The notes under the pieces: generated by a model
Databases searched by the model: none
Seen by the model: only the letters and a program-made list of their open reading frames with translations
Told to the model about the DNA's origin: nothing
Shown here: piece after piece, positions 1 through 7,416 of the stretch
How positions within the stretch are numbered: the stretch's first letter is position 1
Layout: every line of letters starts with the position of its first letter
Program-made: the position numbers and the translations under genes
NCBI RefSeq assembly: GCF_025244865.1
Contig: NZ_CP104273.1
Coordinates: 1-64,000, forward strand
Reading direction: 5' to 3'
Source: Arthrobacter sp. zg-Y1110
GTDB lineage: Bacteria; Actinomycetota; Actinomycetes; Actinomycetales; Micrococcaceae
Length of the DNA: 64,000 nt

Positions 1-35
1 CGTACTGACAGACCTCGGGAGTGACAGCGTCACGG

Positions 36-330
36 ACTAACAGACTTCCGAGATAACAGACTTACAGATCCCGTGAGTCCTGGGGTCAATTCTTTGCCCC
101 GGTAAAAATTGCACCTGGAAAGCCAAAGGTTCCCGAACTTCCGAACTAACAGACTTACAGAGTCAGATATGCGCCAGGTTCGTTGCCAGGACCAACTCAC
201 AGAGTCCCGGACTTCCGGACTAACAGATCAACAGAGTCTGTCACTAACAGACTTACGAGTGAATAGGCGGCCGCTCAGACAAAGCTGGAAGATCACAGAG
301 TGCCGTACTAACAGACTTACAGAGTGACAG
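36..330. repeat. iteron cluster (CTAACAGACTTACAGAGTC family)
   Basis: Copies or near-copies of CTAACAGACTTACAGAGTC begin at about 37, 54, 146, 219, 244 and 308, some cut short or joined to half units such as ACAGAGT. The copy at 235-253 is a palindrome: AGTCTGT, five bases, ACAGACT. The same unit recurs at 441-467, 695-721, 2155-2206, 15487-15520 and 17357-17376, linking the ori/par end, the tagged-gene block and the rep start. Confidence 0.75.
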
Positions 331-440
331 AGTTGGTGCAGGTGTGGCCGGGAGCGGTGCCGGCAACGTTCCCGGCCACAAGACCAGGACGCAAACCTGC
401 TGCAAATCAGGTTGTCCGGCTATCCGCAGGGTTCCAGGCA

Positions 441-467
441 AGTCTGTCAGTAACAGACTTACAGAGT
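441..467. repeat. palindromic iteron
   Basis: AGTCTGT (441-447), a five-base spacer and ACAGACT (453-459) form a perfect 7-bp dyad continuing into TACAGAGTC. It is the same design as at 235-253. Confidence 0.7.
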
Positions 468-504
468 CACTGGCTCTGCACCCGGTCATCCTGCAGCGCC
501 CTCA

Positions 505-638
505 CGGTGGGGGAGGGGAGCGCTAGGCGCCCATTGCCGGCAGGCCTGGTCTCGACCTGCGGATACATCATGACGGTGGGGGAGGGGAGGAGCGAATCCT
601 GATAAAAATCGAAGCCCCGGGGCCCGGTGGGGGAGGGG
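505..638 (+). repeat. three G-rich direct repeats (CGGTGGGGGAGGGG)
   Basis: The 14-mer CGGTGGGGGAGGGG occurs exactly at 505-518, 574-587 and 625-638, with start-to-start spacings of 69 and 51 bp. The repeats sit between iteron groups. They could be a second set of protein-binding sites in the origin. Confidence 0.7.
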
Positions 639-670
639 TTGGAGGCTCCGGATATTGTCCTGGGGGCCGG

Positions 671-721
671 ACTTCCGGACTTACAGAGTTCGGTAGTCTG
701 TCACTACCAGACTTACAGACT
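671..721. repeat. iteron pair before parA
   Basis: Contains ACTTACAGAGT-like half units and the palindrome AGTCTGT (695-701) with CAGACT (708-713). The sequence CTACCAGACTTACAGA here recurs at the rep start (17357-17376, opposite strand). Confidence 0.65.
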
Positions 722-902
722 GAGCGTGTCGCAATACCGAATCCGTAGAAAAACAGTTTTCACCTGCTAGTTTTGAACTAAATCGCATGCCGGCGACGAG
801 GGATTTTGCAGGTCCCGTCTTCTTCTTTGCCCCGACCAACACTGGGTCTGGGCATCTCCTTAGCCGCCGGCACCCAACTGCTGCATGAAGAAGGAAGCGT
901 CA

Positions 903-1562
903 ATGAGGGTCGTGGCCGTTGCCAATCAAAAAGGCGGTGCAGGAAAATCCACCACCGTGATGAACCTTGCCGCCGTAGCCGCGGAGCACTCCAAAGTGCT
1001 TGTCGTGGATGTGGACCCGCAGAAGTCAGTCACGACATGGGCCGAGACTGCGGACCAGCTGCCCGAAGACAAGAAGCTGCCCTTTGACGTCGTCAGCGAA
1101 ACCGACCCCACCCTCCTGAAGCAGATGCGGGACCTGGACTACGACACCATCTACGTCGACACCCCCGGCAACCTGGACAACTCCGAAGTCCTCAAGGCCG
1201 TGGTCGACAATTCCGACTTCGTACTTCTGCCGACCGAGCCTGCAGCCCTGGCGATGCTTCCCCTCATCAATACGTTCAATACCGTGGTGAAACCCAGCGG
1301 CCTCGATTACCGGGTCCTTGTCACCCAGGTCGATTCCAGGTCGATTACCGATGCGACTGAAGCCCAGGAGACGCTGCGCGAGTATGGGCTGAAGGTCATG
1401 AAGTCCTATGTCCGGTCCTACAAGATCCATGAGCGGGCGCCCATGACCGGAAATGTTGCCACCACGTACGAGACCAGCCGCAACGCCGAGAAGGCCGCAG
1501 GCGATTACAAAGACGTAGCACGGGAGCTGCTGAGCGTCTGGGTCAAAGAGAGCAGGGGATAG
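903..1562 (+). CDS. parA: ParA-family partition ATPase
   Basis: A 219-aa ParA/MinD-superfamily ATPase that would drive plasmid segregation with the following gene and the nearby iterons. The deviant Walker A motif KGGAGKST lies at residues 10-17, followed by the A' region DVDPQKS and the DTPGN Walker B region. There is no N-terminal DNA-binding extension, so it resembles the short (type Ib) plasmid ParAs. The start at 903 is preferred over the in-frame ATG at 885 because GAAGGA lies just upstream and the protein then begins directly with MRVVAVANQKGG. The downstream gene begins 5 bp after the stop, so they form one operon. Confidence 0.93.
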   Translation: MRVVAVANQKGGAGKSTTVMNLAAVAAEHSKVLVVDVDPQKSVTTWAETADQLPEDKKLPFDVVSETDPTLLKQMRDLDYDTIYVDTPGNLDNSEVLKAVVDNSDFVLLPTEPAALAMLPLINTFNTVVKPSGLDYRVLVTQVDSRSITDATEAQETLREYGLKVMKSYVRSYKIHERAPMTGNVATTYETSRNAEKAAGDYKDVARELLSVWVKESRG

Positions 1563-1567
1563 CGGCC

Positions 1568-2092
1568 ATGGCAGTGAAGAGAAGCTTCAGGGACATGCTC
1601 CCTCCCGCGAATGCGGTTCCCGCGGAGCCGGTAGCAGCCGAGCCTGAGCCCGTTCCCGTGTACGTGGTGCCTGCCGCAGAAGTGCCGGCAGCCGAGACCA
1701 AGGTTGAACAGCCCCAGGCTAAACAGCTTGTGGCTGCGCCGGCTTCTGCCGTTGAGGTTCAGGCTGAACCCCGGGTGGCGGCAGCACCGAAAGAGCCTGT
1801 CCCGGATGCAGCGTTGAACTCCCCGGCTGCGGACGACGACCAGGCAGGACCGGTACGCCCCCACTGGACGCAGTTGATGCGGAAGGAAATGCGGCTGTTC
1901 AAGGGCCAGGACATCGACCTGAAGATGGTCACCATGGAGATCAACAGCAACCGTTCTGGGGCGGGGGAGCGGATCACGGACAACACCCTCGTCCGGGTGG
2001 CCGTCGACCTGCTGCTCCAGCGCAAGGATGAACTCAAGGGTTCCACGGAAGCCGAGCTGCGTGAATCGCTGAACCTGCCGCCGCGGTACTGA
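1568..2092 (+). CDS. ParB-like centromere-binding partner of ParA
   Basis: A 174-aa protein directly after parA and before a strong terminator, the position of the centromere-binding partner in small par operons. Residues 1-95 are rich in Ala, Pro, Glu and Val and probably disordered. Residues 96-174 (starting RPHWTQLMRKEMRLF) are conserved in style, with a basic helix-strand pattern and the segment ITDNTLVRVAVDLLL, suggesting a compact DNA-binding domain, perhaps ribbon-helix-helix. No classical ParB N-terminal domain is present. The role is inferred mainly from position. Confidence 0.75.
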   Translation: MAVKRSFRDMLPPANAVPAEPVAAEPEPVPVYVVPAAEVPAAETKVEQPQAKQLVAAPASAVEVQAEPRVAAAPKEPVPDAALNSPAADDDQAGPVRPHWTQLMRKEMRLFKGQDIDLKMVTMEINSNRSGAGERITDNTLVRVAVDLLLQRKDELKGSTEAELRESLNLPPRY

Positions 2093-2098
2093 ACCAAT

Positions 2099-2135
2099 AA
2101 GGAAAGCCCCCGCTCAAGAAACGGGGGCTTTCCTT
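2099..2135 (+). terminator. intrinsic terminator of the par operon
   Basis: Perfect 14-bp stem: AAGGAAAGCCCCCG (2099-2112) pairs with CGGGGGCTTTCCTT (2122-2135) around a 9-nt loop. It lies 7 bp after the stop of the ParA partner. Confidence 0.85.
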
Positions 2136-2154
2136 ATGTCCGGATCCAGGTGGA

Positions 2155-2206
2155 CGAGTCACGGAGTGACAGAGTCTGTTACTTACAGACTTCCGGAGTC
2201 TGTTAG
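2155..2206. repeat. iterons between par operon and tagged-gene block
   Basis: Contains GAGTCTGTTACTTACAGACT and GGAGTCTGTTAG, palindromic relatives of the origin iterons. They overlap the 3' end of the first tagged gene. Confidence 0.65.
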
Positions 2207-2754
2207 CTCCAGGCGGCTGCGGCACGGATGTCGACGTCGTGCACGCTTTCCCATTCGTCGACAGGCTCGGCGTGCTTCCACCAGTCTGCGTCCTGGACCG
2301 GAAGCTCGGTGGCCAGGACATCCATGCTGGCGCCGCCGAAGCCGCTCATGTCCCTGAACCGGTTGAGCCGGGCTTCTTCATCAGCTGTCCCGTCCGCCGT
2401 GGCGATGGGCGCACCGTTAGCGGCATGGACGCCGAGGATGGTCATCCCTTCACCCGTCGGGTTCGGTTCCACCCGGATGGTGGCAGCGTCGGGGAACTCC
2501 CGGAGGGTGTGGATGGCGATCTGGCCCAGGGCAAGGTTGGCGACGTCGTCGACGGCCTTCTGCCGCTTGATCAGCGCATCCCGGTAGAGGTTCTGCGTGA
2601 TGGTCAGCTCCCGGTCGCTGATCATTGCCCTGGCCTGCTCCACCTGTTCTGCCTCCGGGAACTTTCCGGTCAGGACGACGGCGGCCGCTTCCTCGTGACC
2701 CGTCGGTGTGAACTGCCCGCCGGCGGGCACGCCTTCGGGCACCCGGGCGATCAT
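2203..2754 (-). CDS. GGQF-tagged acidic protein, unknown function
   Basis: A 183-aa protein starting MIARVPEGVPAGGQFTP, the N-terminal tag shared by many genes here. The ATG overlaps the stop of the upstream gene (ATGA), so it is translationally coupled and lacks its own GCCGCACACA box. After the tag, a helical segment leads to an AxxTLREFPDAATIRVEPN region that resembles the repeated YP-A-E domain of the proteins at 6273-8598. The C-terminal part is acidic. I do not recognise the family. Confidence 0.85.
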   Translation of the reverse strand: MIARVPEGVPAGGQFTPTGHEEAAAVVLTGKFPEAEQVEQARAMISDRELTITQNLYRDALIKRQKAVDDVANLALGQIAIHTLREFPDAATIRVEPNPTGEGMTILGVHAANGAPIATADGTADEEARLNRFRDMSGFGGASMDVLATELPVQDADWWKHAEPVDEWESVHDVDIRAAAAWS

Positions 2755-3875
2755 GCTGCAGCCTCGTTGGCTTCGACATCCAGCCAGGTGTTGGCCGTGT
2801 CGGTGCGGTAGGCGGAGTGGACGACGCCGGCGGTCTCGTCCCAGCCATAACCATAGTCGGGGTCGGCATCGAGCTTGACCGGGCTCTGCTCGGAGGCGGT
2901 CGCCTTGATCATGCCGGGAATCTTCACGTCGTGGCCGGATCCGTTCGCCCGGTCGAGAAGAAGGATGTTGGGGTCCTTGAACTGGATCTCGCGGGAAGCG
3001 ACCGCACCGGTTTCCTCGTTGTAGATCGTCGAGTCGCGGATGTCGTCGAAGTAGATGACGTCCAGGTCCACGCTCTCATGCCAGTACTGGGGCCCGTTGG
3101 CGACAAGCTCACCGATGGCTTCCTTGGCCTCGGGGGAGGAGACGTCCAGGCCCTTGGCGGTGAGCATCTCGGCAATCTTCGCCTCGCGCGCTTCCTGGAC
3201 ACCGTCGACGTTGCCGTCGTAGAGACCGTCCCCGGCCGGCTTATCCAAGGTCAGGCGCATGAGCTTCTCGGGGGTGTTGCGCACCAGCGCGTCCATAGGC
3301 GAGGAGTCGTCCTTTTCGCGGATTGCCTGGACCAGCTCATCGAACTTGTCAGTGTCTACGTCGTCGAAGTCCACGCCGGCTTCTTTGAGCAGGTCCCGGG
3401 CTTCTTCGGAGGCTGTCTCGAAGTTGTACTCTCCGAAGGTTTCGCTGATCTCATCCACGACGTCGTCGTGCTGTCCGTTCAGGTACTTCTTGACCTGGTC
3501 ATCCATGAGCCGGTCGTCGTACGCGACGTGGGTGAGGGTGAAGGTGCGGGCGCCGTCTTCCACCCGCTTGATGACCGCTTCGGCTTCCCGGTCCGGGTCG
3601 ACACGGACCGTGTCCCAACCCGCGGTGATTTCAGTTCCCTGGTCCTGCAGGGTGAGGGTCAGGCCACCTGCTTCGTCGACGCCGCTGATGACGCCGGCGT
3701 ACTCTTCGCCGTTCTCGTTCTCCCAGAGGATATGGCGGCCGGCCTGGTAAATGCGCTCGTCCGGCTGGGGGAGCGGGGTTGCAATGCTGACGTCGGGTTC
3801 GGAATGGGCGGTTGCTGCGAACTGGCCGCCGGTGGGAATTCCCTCGGGCTGGCGGTTCATCTGGAAGTTACTCAT
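2751..3875 (-). CDS. GGQF-tagged highly acidic protein, unknown function
   Basis: A 374-aa protein starting MSNFQMNRQPEGIPTGGQFA. The ATG at 3875 is chosen over upstream in-frame codons because the box GCCGCACACA and AAGGGC lie just before it and the tag begins there. The middle (about residues 110-200) is very rich in Asp and Glu, for example VDFDDVDTDKFDEL. No known domain was seen. It forms a two-gene operon with the overlapping 183-aa gene. Strong acidity would fit a DNA mimic or a soluble binding partner, but that is only a guess. Confidence 0.85.
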   Translation of the reverse strand: MSNFQMNRQPEGIPTGGQFAATAHSEPDVSIATPLPQPDERIYQAGRHILWENENGEEYAGVISGVDEAGGLTLTLQDQGTEITAGWDTVRVDPDREAEAVIKRVEDGARTFTLTHVAYDDRLMDDQVKKYLNGQHDDVVDEISETFGEYNFETASEEARDLLKEAGVDFDDVDTDKFDELVQAIREKDDSSPMDALVRNTPEKLMRLTLDKPAGDGLYDGNVDGVQEAREAKIAEMLTAKGLDVSSPEAKEAIGELVANGPQYWHESVDLDVIYFDDIRDSTIYNEETGAVASREIQFKDPNILLLDRANGSGHDVKIPGMIKATASEQSPVKLDADPDYGYGWDETAGVVHSAYRTDTANTWLDVEANEAAA

Positions 3876-3883
3876 GCCCTTGT

Positions 3884-3893
3884 TGTGTGCGGC
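3884..3893 (-). promoter_or_regulatory. box A (GCCGCACACA), 8 bp before start 3875
   Basis: Exact box, preceded by GCTCC exactly 12 bp upstream, followed by a weak Shine-Dalgarno AAGGG and the ATG. Confidence 0.75.
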
Positions 3894-3930
3894 TGCCGTC
3901 CCGGGGGAGCAGGCGGCAGCCGCAAGCCGG

Positions 3931-4953
3931 TCAGGCGCCTTCACCCTTCACAGCATGGCGCGGGGCCTCGCGCATGCCCCAGTAGCCGTCTGCGCCGGAA
4001 AGGATGACGCCGGCGGCCAGGTGGCCGCGGTGCCAGGATTCGGACGGAGTGTGCTTGAGGAGCCTGCGCCAGTGTTCCCGGTCGGCGCCGGTGGTGCGCT
4101 TCCTTGCCGCCGCCTGCAGCGCGGCATCCATGGCGTAGACCGGGATGCTGTCTTCCCGGAAGCGGTCGGTGCCCGTCTCGTGGGGCTGGTGGTGGCGTTC
4201 GTACAGGGCCGTAATGCCGGTCTTGATGCCGGCTGCGAAGTCTTCGTAGTCCTTGTCGCCCGTGGACGCCGCCTGCTGCAGGGCCCACTGGTGCCAGGTC
4301 TGCACTGCTTCACGGCGCGCTGCGCTGGCTACGCCCCTGGACAGCGGGCCGTCCATAACTGTGTCGACAGCCGGGTCGGTGTTCTCTCCGCCGAACCGCC
4401 CAGGTGCTGTGGACGGCTGGCCGGAATGCCTGCCCTCGAAACCGTCTGCGGGCATCGGCGGCAGCGGATCAGGTGCCTGGGCTCCTCGGCGGGACTGCAC
4501 CAGGTCATTGATGGTGTCCACGATTTCGACTCCTGCCTTATGAGTATCCGGCTCATCCTCCCAGATGTCGAAGGGGTAGTCCGGGTTCTCCGCGGCAAGG
4601 CCATGAATCTGCGCGGGCGTGAGGATAAGGTCCAGCGGCTGCCCCTGCCGGTTTCCGTCGGGACCGTAGCCGATATACGCCGTGGCTTCGGGCCCGTCAG
4701 TGTCGATGATCAGCTGCAGGTCATGCTCGCAGTTGAACGACACGACGACCGAACCGGCTTCGTATGCGATGGGAGAGATGCCCATGACTCCGTTGCTTGC
4801 ATCCCGAAGCCTGCGGTCTGCTTCGGACGCTGCCTGGACGGGGGCTGCCGGACCTGCGGCCGGGAGGCTGAGGTTGGGTTCGGGATGGGCAGCGGCCGCG
4901 AACTGACCGCCGACGGGGATTCCCTGCGGCTGGCGGTTGATGTGATTGTTCAT
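3931..4953 (-). CDS. GGQF-tagged protein, unknown function
   Basis: A 340-aa protein starting MNNHINRQPQGIPVGGQFA. Start 4953 is fixed by box A seven bases upstream. The N-terminal half is acidic and the C-terminal 140 residues are helical and mixed-charge (RREAVQTWHQWALQQ..., GITALYERHHQPH, AALQAAARKRT, HWRRLLKHTPSESWHRGHLAAGVIL). This recalls a small all-helical domain, but no family was recognised. It is monocistronic. Confidence 0.85.
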   Translation of the reverse strand: MNNHINRQPQGIPVGGQFAAAAHPEPNLSLPAAGPAAPVQAASEADRRLRDASNGVMGISPIAYEAGSVVVSFNCEHDLQLIIDTDGPEATAYIGYGPDGNRQGQPLDLILTPAQIHGLAAENPDYPFDIWEDEPDTHKAGVEIVDTINDLVQSRRGAQAPDPLPPMPADGFEGRHSGQPSTAPGRFGGENTDPAVDTVMDGPLSRGVASAARREAVQTWHQWALQQAASTGDKDYEDFAAGIKTGITALYERHHQPHETGTDRFREDSIPVYAMDAALQAAARKRTTGADREHWRRLLKHTPSESWHRGHLAAGVILSGADGYWGMREAPRHAVKGEGA

Positions 4954-4960
4954 GCCCACC

Positions 4961-4970
4961 TGTGTGCGGC
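4961..4970 (-). promoter_or_regulatory. box A, 7 bp before start 4953
   Basis: Exact GCCGCACACA, then GGTGGGC and ATG. Confidence 0.75.
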
Positions 4971-4992
4971 AGGGCAACGGATGCGGCGGTCG

Positions 4993-4998
4993 TAGAAT
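4993..4998 (+). promoter_or_regulatory. -10 hexamer TAGAAT for a leaderless transcript
   Basis: TAGAAT ends 6 bp before the GTG at 5005, so transcription would start at or next to the start codon. No clear -35 is visible. Confidence 0.4.
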
Positions 4999-5004
4999 TG
5001 TGGG

Positions 5005-5145
5005 GTGGTAAAAGTCAGCGGCGTGATCCGCCCCCTGGAAAAGCGAGAAATATCCGCGGAAGCGGAAGCCTACACTGAAGCCCGGCAGGCCCTCCTTGAG
5101 CAGCTGCCCGAAGGCTGGGAGCTCATCCAGGTCATGACCCTGTAG
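5005..5145 (+). CDS. 46-aa small protein
   Basis: A short plus-strand frame from GTG 5005 to TAG 5145 encodes MVKVSGVIRPLEKREIS... ending LPEGWELIQVMTL. There is no Shine-Dalgarno, but TAGAAT lies 6 bp upstream, the spacing seen before other probable leaderless genes here. The peptide reads like a natural small protein: an amphipathic charged helix, then a GWEL strand. Function unknown. It is flanked by the divergent tagged gene at 4953 and the plus-strand gene at 5234. Confidence 0.6.
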   Translation: MVKVSGVIRPLEKREISAEAEAYTEARQALLEQLPEGWELIQVMTL

Positions 5146-5221
5146 ATCCTGTCGCCGGCCGAACGCCACGCGCAAAGTGCGTGAGGGGACGGCATGTCAG
5201 GGGATCGCGTCGGGTTCACAG

Positions 5222-5227
5222 TAGATT
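5222..5227 (+). promoter_or_regulatory. -10 hexamer TAGATT, leaderless start at 5234
   Basis: TAGATT is separated by 6 bp from the ATG at 5234, the same geometry as at 4993/5005. No good -35 was seen. Confidence 0.35.
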
Positions 5228-5233
5228 TGGCGC

Positions 5234-5722
5234 ATGACCAGCTGGGAAGAACGACCGACGTCAGAGGCACGTTTCATGCCGGGAGCAGAGGCGGCACAAC
5301 GTCTTGCCCGGACCCTGCCTGACCAGGTTCCCCCGCTTCAGCTCGTTTACTCCCGCTATGGGCTGTCCCTGGCGTTTGAGGACGGGAAACTCGTCAACCA
5401 CAGACTCCGGGCCCTGCACCGGTTTGGAATCCGTTCCTGCCGCCTCGTGAAAGCCTCAAACCTGGAACGCCAGCCCCGTCTCGGCGACAACCTCAGCATT
5501 TGGCAGGGCGCCTTCAACCGGGAGGTGTATGTGCTCTCCAACGGGAAACGGACCGGCGGTTTCGACCGCGCAAGTACCCGCTGGGTGATGGAGCACATTG
5601 CAACCGTTTCGCCGCTGCTGACTGGAACCGTCATTCAGGCTGAGGGCGGGGTCCGAGTCCTCATCGCCCGCCCCACCGCTATGGGAGCCCTCATGGGACA
5701 GAAGTCCCTCTTTGACGACTGA
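5234..5722 (+). CDS. hypothetical protein (162 aa)
   Basis: One of the few plus-strand genes in this block. The protein has a mixed alpha/beta look (LQLVYSRYGLSLAFEDGKLVNHRL, NREVYVLSNGKRTGGFDRASTRWVMEHI, TVIQAEGGVRVLIARPT). It lacks the GGQF tag and box A. No signal peptide or membrane segment is seen. I do not recognise the family. The start ATG probably gives a leaderless message. Confidence 0.75.
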   Translation: MTSWEERPTSEARFMPGAEAAQRLARTLPDQVPPLQLVYSRYGLSLAFEDGKLVNHRLRALHRFGIRSCRLVKASNLERQPRLGDNLSIWQGAFNREVYVLSNGKRTGGFDRASTRWVMEHIATVSPLLTGTVIQAEGGVRVLIARPTAMGALMGQKSLFDD

Positions 5723-5743
5723 CCGGCATGCGGCCCCAGGGAG

Positions 5744-6172
5744 CTACAGCCGGTTGACCGCCCCGCCGATTTCCTCCTGGGCAGCTTCAAGATCCAGCGG
5801 CGAAGCGATAACCCAGTCCTCGCTCACCAGCAGCGGCAGCCCCAGCTCCAGGATCTCAGGCAGGTAAGCGTCTCTTTTCTCGGCGTCGCTGAAGAGCCAG
5901 AGATAGGTCTCCGTGTTCTCGCACTCGATGAAGGTGGTGTAGTCGCCCGCCCCGCCGTGGACCTGAACATCTGAGCAGTCTTCCGGCTGGGTACTGAAGA
6001 ACTTGTTCTTGATGACCGTGGCATTCCAAGTCTGCGTGCCCGGTGACGACGTGATCTCCGCCGGCTCAGGTGCAGGCTCAGGCTCAGGGTTGCCGGACGC
6101 CTGCGTTGAGGAACTGCAGCCTGTCAGCAGCACGATGGCTGAGAGGGCGAGGGCAGGAAAAACCGACTTCAT
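5744..6172 (-). CDS. small lipoprotein
   Basis: A 142-aa protein with a lipoprotein signal peptide: MKSVFPALALSAIVLLTGCSS, lipobox LTGC with Cys19. A Pro/Glu-rich linker follows, then a compact domain with two Cys (EDCSDVQVHGGAG and FIECENTETYLWLF). It would be anchored to the outer face of the membrane. The start at 6172 is chosen for AAGGAG just upstream and because the signal peptide begins there. Function unknown. Confidence 0.85.
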   Translation of the reverse strand: MKSVFPALALSAIVLLTGCSSSTQASGNPEPEPAPEPAEITSSPGTQTWNATVIKNKFFSTQPEDCSDVQVHGGAGDYTTFIECENTETYLWLFSDAEKRDAYLPEILELGLPLLVSEDWVIASPLDLEAAQEEIGGAVNRL

Positions 6173-6229
6173 GGAGAACTCCTTGCGGGGCAACCCGTCC
6201 TTCGGAATCCCCCTGCAGAGCGTAACAAG

Positions 6230-6262
6230 AAGGGCCCGCCGGCAATGAACCGACGGGCCCTT
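6230..6262 (-). terminator. hairpin after the tagged gene at 6273
   Basis: AAGGGCCCG (6230-6238) pairs with CGGGCCCTT (6254-6262), 10 bp beyond the stop of the minus-strand gene. Confidence 0.65.
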
Positions 6263-6272
6263 CAGGGCGAGC

Positions 6273-7313
6273 TCAGCTGGCCAGCCTCATGGGTTCCTCG
6301 TTGGCGGCCGGACCCCGCTTGGCCATGGCGGCCTGCAGGTCGATCGTCGCAAAGTGCTTCGTGTGTCCGGGGTGCACGTTGGTTTTGGTCTCGCCGATGC
6401 CATCGGCCCAGGACGTGTCCTTCTTGTCCAGATCCAGGAGAAGGTCATTGAGCTTCGGTCCGCCGCCGGGCACGTACTGCTCGAAGAAATTGCCGTTCCC
6501 GTACTTGCCCTGCTCAAGGACCCTGTTGTCGGCGTCCACCAGGGAAAGGACTTCGTACCCTTCGGGGCGGTCGTAGTTGTCCTGGACGTTGAGCTTTGCC
6601 GCCGTGGGGTACTTCTCCAGAAGACTTGCCGCAAGGAGCTGCACGGATGCCTGCTGTGAGGCTTCCTTGAATCCCTTGGTGTTCCGGCCGGAGCGGGCCC
6701 TGAAGGCGGCCAGATCGGTGTACCGCTTCAGTGCTGCGTTGGTGACCTGGCGGGGAGTCAGCGACACCGGCGGCGCCTCCACTGCCGCCTTCAGGTTGAT
6801 GACCGCGGTCTTGCCGTTGAACCGGTCATTGCTGACCTCTGCAATGCCTTCGGCCCAGCCATCATCCTGCAGGTCAAGGGACCATCCCAGTTCATCCAGC
6901 TGGACACTGTTGGTCCCGCCGACCTCGTTGCGGGTCCAGTCGCTGTCCTCGAAGGAGTCGACGATGTCCAGCTCGTTGGCGTCGCGTACGGCGATGACGT
7001 CGTACTGGTTTTCGCCGTCGGCGTTCTCCCAGAGGACAAGGGTCTCCGCCCCGGGGTAGTCCCGCAGGATGGCGGCCGCGGCCAGCTGCGCGGAGGCACG
7101 CTGCATCTGCCGGTCCACCTGCGGGAGTTCGGGGGTGTCCTCGGCATCCATCCAGGCTTCCCGGATTGTTTCCCTCGCTGCTTCAAAGCCGGCGACGTCG
7201 GGGTCGGCGGGGGAGTGGGCCAGGGTTACCCCGGCTGCTTCGGGTTTGGTCATGGTTGCGAACTGGCCGCCGACGGGGACGCCCGCGGGCTGGCGTGCAG
7301 GATTGATTGTCAT
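6273..7313 (-). CDS. GGQF-tagged protein with two copies of a YP-A-E domain
   Basis: A 346-aa protein starting MTINPARQPAGVPVGGQFA. Start 7313 is set by box A. After the tag, two related units of about 110-130 residues follow. Each begins with an ASxQLxAAxIL helix, then YPGAETLVLWENADGE or YPTAAKLNVQDNYD, a DAN turn and a strand ending near INL or IDL. It is clearly paralogous to the neighbour at 7417-8598. Acidic; no catalytic motif seen. Function unknown. Confidence 0.88.
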   Translation of the reverse strand: MTINPARQPAGVPVGGQFATMTKPEAAGVTLAHSPADPDVAGFEAARETIREAWMDAEDTPELPQVDRQMQRASAQLAAAAILRDYPGAETLVLWENADGENQYDVIAVRDANELDIVDSFEDSDWTRNEVGGTNSVQLDELGWSLDLQDDGWAEGIAEVSNDRFNGKTAVINLKAAVEAPPVSLTPRQVTNAALKRYTDLAAFRARSGRNTKGFKEASQQASVQLLAASLLEKYPTAAKLNVQDNYDRPEGYEVLSLVDADNRVLEQGKYGNGNFFEQYVPGGGPKLNDLLLDLDKKDTSWADGIGETKTNVHPGHTKHFATIDLQAAMAKRGPAANEEPMRLAS

Positions 7314-7321
7314 GCCCCATC

Positions 7322-7331
7322 TGTGTGCGGC
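7322..7331 (-). promoter_or_regulatory. box A, 8 bp before start 7313
   Basis: Exact GCCGCACACA with GCTCC exactly 12 bp upstream. Confidence 0.75.
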
Positions 7332-7416
7332 CGGCGGATGGATGGAGCAGGCTTCGGATACGCAAAGGGCCCTCCCCGGCAGTGATTGCCGGTTCGGGCC
7401 CAAAGGCAAAGGACGG

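Larger units (their letters stand above)
1..902. other. iteron-rich non-coding origin/partition region
   Basis: About 900 bp upstream of parA hold no convincing gene. The stretch carries many copies of a short unit related to CTAACAGACTTACAGAGTC, three small palindromes built from AGTCTGT and ACAGACT, and three G-rich direct repeats. This is the usual layout of a plasmid replication origin or a centromere next to parA. Which of the two it is cannot be decided from the sequence. Short open frames in it are low-complexity readings of the repeats. Confidence 0.7.

Noticed and set aside
505..638. Short direct repeats as a CRISPR array
   Set aside because: Only three 14-bp repeats with unequal spacers and no cas genes.
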